Assembly: GCA_025453375.1 (NCBI GenBank)
Contig: JALOQT010000040.1
Coordinates: 1 to 7,466, forward strand
DNA: 7,466 nt
Source of the DNA: Phycisphaerales bacterium
GTDB lineage: Bacteria > Planctomycetota > Phycisphaerae > Phycisphaerales > UBA1924
Reading direction: 5' to 3'
This document shows positions 3,654-7,466 of the stretch, in pieces. The notes below the pieces were generated by a model. The model searched no databases. It saw only the letters and a list, made by a program, of their open reading frames with translations, and was not told where the DNA came from. Numbering within the stretch: the first letter of the stretch is position 1; each line of letters begins with the position of its first letter. The position numbers and the translations under genes are program-made.

Positions 3654-5852
3654 CTATTGGTTGGGGCTCAGCAGAATCGGAGGTTCATCGACTTGGGCTG
3701 CCTTCAACGCTGATGGATCGCCGCCGAGTATCTTTAGCACCTCGGCGTGCGAACCTGACGTGTCGATCGTCGTCGCGCTTGACCACAGCCGATATGGCCA
3801 GGATCGCCACCGGGGGCGGATGAGTTTGCTGTCGGGATGGGTATCAGGGATGAGCAGATAGCCAAATGGACGACCGGAGAGTGGATCGATGATGTTGGCC
3901 GGGCCGTCGAGCGGCGTCAGGTCCGTGAGTTGGCGGGGATACTCACCATGGCGTCGCCGATAGCGCTCCAGCGCGAGCATCACGCCGACGCCCTGGTTCC
4001 GGAGTCCGTCGGCGACTCGATGCCATATGATTCTCGGACAGTACGTCGCGGCTTCGAAGTGCCCGACTGGCCATCGCCATTCGGGAAATGGTGTGGGCCG
4101 CAGCGCGCTTGCCGAACCGGAGGCGAAGCAAGCACGCTCAGCATCGGCCCACTGCTGCACGGCGCGGCGCTGGGCGGCGTAGGAGCGCGGCCAGGCCATC
4201 TTGGCGAGTTCAAAGCCGGCAGTCGCTCGATAGGGCGGGCCCCGCTGCAGCGCGTTGGCGACTTGCTCTTCGCCGTAAAGGACGTGCATCCTGACGAGGT
4301 CCGGGCTTGAGTAGATACGGGCGAGTATCTCGAGGCAGTCCAGCTCGATGGCGGTGATGATGCGTGCGTAGGGTACATCGCCGGCGTGCTGATGCCACAG
4401 GCGCTGCACAGGCTCCAGCCAGGCCTCGGGCATCTCAATGAGATCGCGACTCGTGATGTTGATGATGTCTGTGCGCAGGTTTGTTGCCAGTTGGAGCCAA
4501 CGCTGATCCGTCTGGGCTTGCAGGTGCTGGATGATGGCGAGTTGGGCGTGCAAACCGCGCAGATATGCAAGGTGTGCGCCCGTCGAAGCACCGCGGAAGA
4601 AATACACTAACCGGACCGTGCTATCGGTTTCGAGTGTCTGATCAATTCTTGTTCTGAGCCGGTGCCAATAGAACTGCTCGGTGATCGCATTTCCAAACAC
4701 CCGACGCGCGACAACCGAACGATCGACCTTCTCCGCGGGACTGTCGTCATCGACCCACCTCAGGGCGCGGGGCGAGATGGATGGGCCAACGGCCACGATC
4801 TCATCGAGTGTTCGATGCAGAATGGCGACATTAAGAGCCTCGTTCCACAGTTCGCCTCTCATTGCCAGGGCGAAGTTGGTCAGGCGGTATTGGTCGGCCA
4901 GACGAAGCTCCTGAACTGAGAGGTCGCCGACATTGCGGGGCCTGATGTTGTCCGGCCCGATGAATGGATTGAGTGCCCACGTCAATGGACCGTCGCGCTG
5001 TTCACGCTGGCGAGCGAGCTCGAACTCCCGAAGTGGATCTCTTGGATAAGACGGCTGGGTCGTCTCAAATGTGTTCCCGAGAAAGCGCTCAAAGGATGCT
5101 GTGATCGCGTCCCACCCGTTGTTTGGCGGCATGACGCTAAGGCCCCAGCCCTTCAGCGTGCTGGCTTGGGCAAGCGTCGCCGGGTCGTTGGGAGGCGTGA
5201 GATGCGCGCGGGCCTGACGCGCGGTGCGGTGGAGCCACAGCGTCCAACCTGCCCAGAGCACGCCCATTGCGCAGAGGCAGACGATGACGGTCCACTTGGT
5301 GGTGCGAAGCGCCAAGCGTCTGAAGCGACGGTGGCGGACTTTGCGTCTGAGATATGTGCGGCTTGGCCTTGGCGCGAAGGTGCGGCGGCCCGCAGCGTCG
5401 ATAGCGATCTCGCCGAATGCCGGGTCGGCCACTGTGGACGTCTGACACTCCGGGCATGTGACCTGGAGATCATCACTTACCGGCATGCCAAGCAGGGAAT
5501 AGCCGCAACTCAGACACAGGCGGCGGCGGGCGATCAAGCGGTTGACCGCTGAGGAGAGCAGCGCGTCGCGGAGCATGAACCCGAGGCTCATGCCGAGGAC
5601 CCCGGTGATGATCGTGATCACGCACGCCATCAGCCCGACGAGCCAGCGACTGAAATCTGGCGCGATCAGGAACGGCGTGAGTTTGATGCCGGCCGTGGCC
5701 GCGATGAGCGTAATGGCCACGATGACGATCCATCGGACGATTCTCGTCGACCAGCGCGCATTGACCGCCGCGACGAACGCCTGCGCGCGTCGATCGTCGA
5801 AGCGATCAAGCTGCGGAAACGCGCGGTGGAGATGTCGGGTCGGGAGGCGCAT
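3654..5852 (-). CDS. Membrane protein with cytoplasmic zinc ribbon and large extracytoplasmic C-terminal region, 732 aa, function unknown
   Basis: I do not recognise a named family. Two hydrophobic segments (about 38-60 and 69-93) are followed by a four-cysteine zinc ribbon, CLSCGYSLLGMPV...CPEC, with Cys 113, 116, 133 and 136. Then comes a very basic stretch, RRKVRHRRFRRLALRTTK, and a third hydrophobic segment (about 187-206). By the positive-inside rule the ribbon is cytoplasmic and residues about 210-732 are outside. The large C-terminal part is mostly helical in style. Near its end (about 627-668) it has ALERYRRRHGEYPRQLTDL followed by IIDPLSGRPFGY, a pattern found in many planctomycete surface proteins and in pilin-like proteins, where a helix precedes a DPxxGxPxxY turn. 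The ribbon style is also common in Phycisphaerae membrane proteins. The start is the first ATG of the frame; a GAGG lies 13 nt upstream, rather far, so the start is moderately certain. It begins 45 nt after the dehydrogenase gene and is probably cotranscribed with it. Confidence 0.8.
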   Translation of the reverse strand: MRLPTRHLHRAFPQLDRFDDRRAQAFVAAVNARWSTRIVRWIVIVAITLIAATAGIKLTPFLIAPDFSRWLVGLMACVITIITGVLGMSLGFMLRDALLSSAVNRLIARRRLCLSCGYSLLGMPVSDDLQVTCPECQTSTVADPAFGEIAIDAAGRRTFAPRPSRTYLRRKVRHRRFRRLALRTTKWTVIVCLCAMGVLWAGWTLWLHRTARQARAHLTPPNDPATLAQASTLKGWGLSVMPPNNGWDAITASFERFLGNTFETTQPSYPRDPLREFELARQREQRDGPLTWALNPFIGPDNIRPRNVGDLSVQELRLADQYRLTNFALAMRGELWNEALNVAILHRTLDEIVAVGPSISPRALRWVDDDSPAEKVDRSVVARRVFGNAITEQFYWHRLRTRIDQTLETDSTVRLVYFFRGASTGAHLAYLRGLHAQLAIIQHLQAQTDQRWLQLATNLRTDIINITSRDLIEMPEAWLEPVQRLWHQHAGDVPYARIITAIELDCLEILARIYSSPDLVRMHVLYGEEQVANALQRGPPYRATAGFELAKMAWPRSYAAQRRAVQQWADAERACFASGSASALRPTPFPEWRWPVGHFEAATYCPRIIWHRVADGLRNQGVGVMLALERYRRRHGEYPRQLTDLTPLDGPANIIDPLSGRPFGYLLIPDTHPDSKLIRPRWRSWPYRLWSSATTIDTSGSHAEVLKILGGDPSALKAAQVDEPPILLSPNQ

Positions 5853-5897
5853 GGCTGGAGGCTCGCCTCGATGCGGTTGACCTGTCGGATGTGGAAC

Positions 5898-6785
5898 TTA
5901 CTTGCTCGGATACGCATACACCCCGCGGCCGGTTTTGTCGCCGAGGCGGCCGGCGGTGACGAGTTGCTTGAGCAGGGGGCAGGGGCGGTAGCGGTCGTTG
6001 TTGAGGCCGTCGGCCAGGACGTTCATGATGTGGCAGCAGGTGTCAAGGCCGATGAAGTCGGCCAGGCGGAGGGGGCCCATGGGGAAGTTGCAGCCGAGCT
6101 TCATGATGCCGTCGATGGCTTCGGGTTCGGCGACGCCTTCCATCCAGGCGTAGAAGGCCTCGTTGATCATGGGCATGAGGACGCGGTTGGAGATGAAGCC
6201 GGCGCGGTCATTGGCACGCAGGGGCGTCTTGCCCATGGCGGTGGCCAGGGCGATGGTGCGGTCGATCACCTGCGGGGTGGTCTGCATCGCGGGGATGACT
6301 TCGACGAGCTGCATCAGCGGGACAGGGTTGAAGAAGTGCATGCCGACGACGCGGTGGGCCGTCTTGCCGGCGGCGGTGGCCAGGTCGGTGATGCTGATGC
6401 TGCTGGTGTTGGTCGCCAGCACGACTGACTCGTCGGGGTACATCGCGGCGAGCTTGGAGAGAAGGTCCTTCTTGATCTTGACGTCTTCGATCACGGCTTC
6501 GACGAGCCAGTCGCAGCCGGTCAGCGCGTCAAGCGTGTTGACGAACGAGATGCGGCCGGACGCGGCGGTGGCGGCTTCCTGCGAGAGCTTGCCCTTTTCG
6601 ACGAGTTTGGCGAGGCTCTTGGCGTGCACGGCTTTGCACTTGTCGATCGCGCCGGGGAAGGCGTCGAAGACTCTGACGGTCAGGCCGGCCATGGCGGAGA
6701 CCTGCGCGATGCCGCCGCCCATCTGGCCGGCGCCGAGAACGCCGAGAGTCTTGACGTGGTGATCGGTGGACGTGGTGGTTGACAT
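5898..6785 (-). CDS. hbd: 3-hydroxybutyryl-CoA dehydrogenase, 295 aa
   Basis: The enzyme interconverts acetoacetyl-CoA (or other 3-oxoacyl-CoA) and the (S)-3-hydroxyacyl-CoA with NAD(P)(H), in fatty-acid beta-oxidation or butyrate/PHB-related metabolism in the cytosol. The N-terminal Rossmann domain shows GVLGAGQMGGGIAQ, with G18-x-G20-x-x-G23. The acidic D41 after VRVF is typical of NAD preference. Catalytic residues expected by comparison with human HAD are present: Ser in NTSS (128/129), His150 in GMHFFNPVP, Glu162 in LVEV and Asn200 in GFISNR. The C-terminal dimerisation domain has MKLGCNFPMGPLRLADFIGLD and ends with GRLGDKTGRGVYAY. The length is typical (about 280-300). I chose the ATG at 6785 because AGGAG lies 8 nt upstream (6794-6798) and because the 14 residues added by the ATG at 6827 are not family-like. 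Other names for the family are paaH and fadB2; the exact substrate range cannot be read from sequence. Confidence 0.93.
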   Translation of the reverse strand: MSTTTSTDHHVKTLGVLGAGQMGGGIAQVSAMAGLTVRVFDAFPGAIDKCKAVHAKSLAKLVEKGKLSQEAATAASGRISFVNTLDALTGCDWLVEAVIEDVKIKKDLLSKLAAMYPDESVVLATNTSSISITDLATAAGKTAHRVVGMHFFNPVPLMQLVEVIPAMQTTPQVIDRTIALATAMGKTPLRANDRAGFISNRVLMPMINEAFYAWMEGVAEPEAIDGIMKLGCNFPMGPLRLADFIGLDTCCHIMNVLADGLNNDRYRPCPLLKQLVTAGRLGDKTGRGVYAYPSK

Positions 6786-6838
6786 GGGCCCGGCTCCTGC
6801 GGCGTTGCGTTCGGTGGGAAGGGGCAACGGTACGCGGG

Positions 6839-7141
6839 CTACTTGGCCGTGTGATCAGGCGTCGGCGACTGGGCTGGTTGCGGCGTGAGCATGTCCGGCT
6901 GGAGGCGCGGGTGGATGCAGCGGGTCCAGTCGTGGATGAAGAACTCGCCGGTGGGGTCGGGGACGGCGACGCCGCAGGTCTGGGCACCTTCGCACACGCC
7001 GGAGATGTGGGTGGCGTGCTGATCGGTGTGGATGGTCAGCGCGATGCGGACGGTGCGGCCGGCGCGCGGACAGGGGTAGACGTTGGAAAATGAACTGACC
7101 ACGCCATGAGTGTGAGACGACATCGCGAGCATTTTCGGCAT
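6839..7141 (-). CDS. Small conserved-looking protein of unknown function, about 100 aa
   Basis: The frame has the G/C-ending codon pattern of its neighbours over most of its length, which supports real coding. No family is recognised. Counting from the chosen start, there are four cysteines (24, 50, 56 and 75), with CPRAGRTVRIALTIHTDQHA, GVCEGAQTCGVAVPDP and GEFFIHDWTRCIHPRL. Several histidines lie near the cysteines, so metal binding or disulfides are possible but unproven. There is no signal peptide or membrane segment. The last 20 residues are Pro/Gln/Thr-rich and look disordered. The start is uncertain: the frame is open to an ATG at 7231, but the codons before 7141 look non-coding. ATGs at 7141, 7132 and 7123 are all possible, and none has a Shine-Dalgarno. 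The stop is 53 nt before the dehydrogenase start, so the two may be cotranscribed. A longer overlapping frame (6855-7406) is Arg/His/Pro-rich and is judged a shadow. Confidence 0.6.
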   Translation of the reverse strand: MPKMLAMSSHTHGVVSSFSNVYPCPRAGRTVRIALTIHTDQHATHISGVCEGAQTCGVAVPDPTGEFFIHDWTRCIHPRLQPDMLTPQPAQSPTPDHTAK

Positions 7142-7183
7142 GGTGGTCGCGAAGGACAGCCAGACGGATCGATTTGGCCTTGA

Positions 7184-7202
7184 TTGGGGGCGATTGCCCC
7201 AA
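7184..7202. promoter_or_regulatory. Small inverted repeat in divergent promoter region
   Basis: TTGGGG (7184-7189) and CCCCAA (7197-7202) form a 6-bp inverted repeat with a 7-nt centre. It lies between the divergent starts of the small unknown gene and the TPR gene. The pentamer GATTG also repeats directly at a 10-bp period (7182-7186 and 7192-7196). An operator is possible but nothing else supports it. Confidence 0.2.
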
Positions 7203-7302
7203 GGCGTGCGCGCCTGCAAAGACAATGGCACGCTGCTCTATGGGACGCTCGAGACGGTGCGGTTGGGGCACGGTTTGAAGAGCGTCGGCATATGCTGACC
7301 GC

Positions 7303-7466
7303 ATGAGTGGTGCGACGTCTGATCGACTGACAAAGTTGTTGAAACTTCTATCGCTCGACGAGCGTGACGCGTTCGTGCTGTATGGCCTGGGGCAGGAACA
7401 TGCCAAGCTCGGGAACCACGAGGAGGCGATCGGGTGGTTTGATCGGACGCTCGCGGCGGATGGGCT
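7303..7466 (+). CDS. Tetratricopeptide-repeat protein, N-terminal part (3' end outside window)
   Basis: The frame from ATG at 7303 stays open to the window end (54 full codons). It starts MSGATSDRLTKLLKLLSLDE, then DAFVLYGLGQEHAKLGNHEE and AIGWFDRTLAADG. The second part has the TPR spacing (Y-G-L-x8-LG-x3-EAI-x2-F-x2-L), giving the two helices of one repeat. The opening 'LxKLLxLDxxDxFxLYGLxxEHAKLG' pattern is, from memory, typical of a small planctomycete TPR family with no assigned function. TPRs bind partner proteins; the partner cannot be read here. No Shine-Dalgarno precedes the ATG. TATGCT at 7291-7296 could be a -10 box that places transcription start at or near the ATG (leaderless). 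The ATG also overlaps the TGA of a 4-codon mini-frame (ATGA at 7303-7306). Confidence 0.8.
   Translation, partial: MSGATSDRLTKLLKLLSLDERDAFVLYGLGQEHAKLGNHEEAIGWFDRTLAADG

Noticed and set aside
5826..6428. 200-aa plus-strand frame opposite hbd
   Set aside because: Gly/Asp/Val/His-rich antisense shadow of the dehydrogenase, which has all catalytic motifs on the minus strand.
6786..6827. Longer hbd start at 6827
   Set aside because: The extra 14 residues are not family-like and the ATG at 6785 has AGGAG 8 nt upstream.
6855..7406. 183-aa minus-strand frame at the right end
   Set aside because: Its C-terminal half is an Arg/His/Pro-rich shadow of the Cys/His-containing frame, and its N-terminal half is antisense to the TPR gene.
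1..7466. Defence island, prophage, integron or insertion sequence
   Set aside because: No transposase, integrase, nuclease, toxin-antitoxin pair or terminal inverted repeats with target duplication were found; genes are housekeeping, metabolic or hypothetical.

Overview
The window is GC-rich chromosomal DNA with strong G/C preference at third codon positions. Several features point to a planctomycete, most likely of the Phycisphaerae type: a membrane protein with a CxxCGYxLxG...CPEC zinc ribbon, a TPR protein starting with the LYGLGQEHAKLG pattern, and Shine-Dalgarno-poor starts. This placement is inference from protein style; there is no rRNA or phylogenetic marker that I can compare.

Layout from left to right. 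(1) The 3' end of a succinate dehydrogenase/fumarate reductase iron-sulfur subunit gene (sdhB), followed at its stop codon by a 7-nt tandem repeat and then a compact three-hairpin REP-like element. (2) A stand-alone gene for a DUF1801 plus YdeI/OmdA fusion protein. (3) A tRNA with anticodon CAT on the minus strand with a recognisable promoter, then about 470 nt of non-coding DNA. (4) The ribosomal pair rpmI-rplT (bL35, bL20) on the plus strand, separated by a 167-nt structured spacer and ending in an 8-nt tandem repeat, a strong intrinsic terminator and a G-quadruplex-like G tract. (5) On the minus strand, a likely unit of three genes read right to left: a small Cys/His-containing protein of unknown function, a 3-hydroxybutyryl-CoA dehydrogenase, and a 732-residue zinc-ribbon membrane protein of unknown function. 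(6) At the right edge, divergently transcribed, the start of a TPR protein.

The most striking item is rplT. It encodes an apparently complete bL20 (about 118 residues) fused in frame, through an Ala/Lys/Ser linker, to a DUF4332-like helix-hairpin-helix domain, giving 292 residues. bL35 also carries a basic C-terminal tail of about 34 residues. The pair is not preceded by infC as in the classical IF3 operon, and the spacer before rplT can fold into hairpins and contains a sequence complementary to the rplT Shine-Dalgarno. Together these suggest a lineage-specific modification of this part of the 50S subunit and perhaps of its autoregulation.

A second theme is repeat biology. Two different short tandem repeats (GACGAGC x7 and CGACGAAG x6+1) both begin at a TGA stop codon with the shared string TGAGYGACGA and both are followed by CGTACACG. 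This suggests one dispersed repeat family in 3' UTRs. The remaining genes are metabolic or hypothetical and do not form an obvious defence or mobile system.
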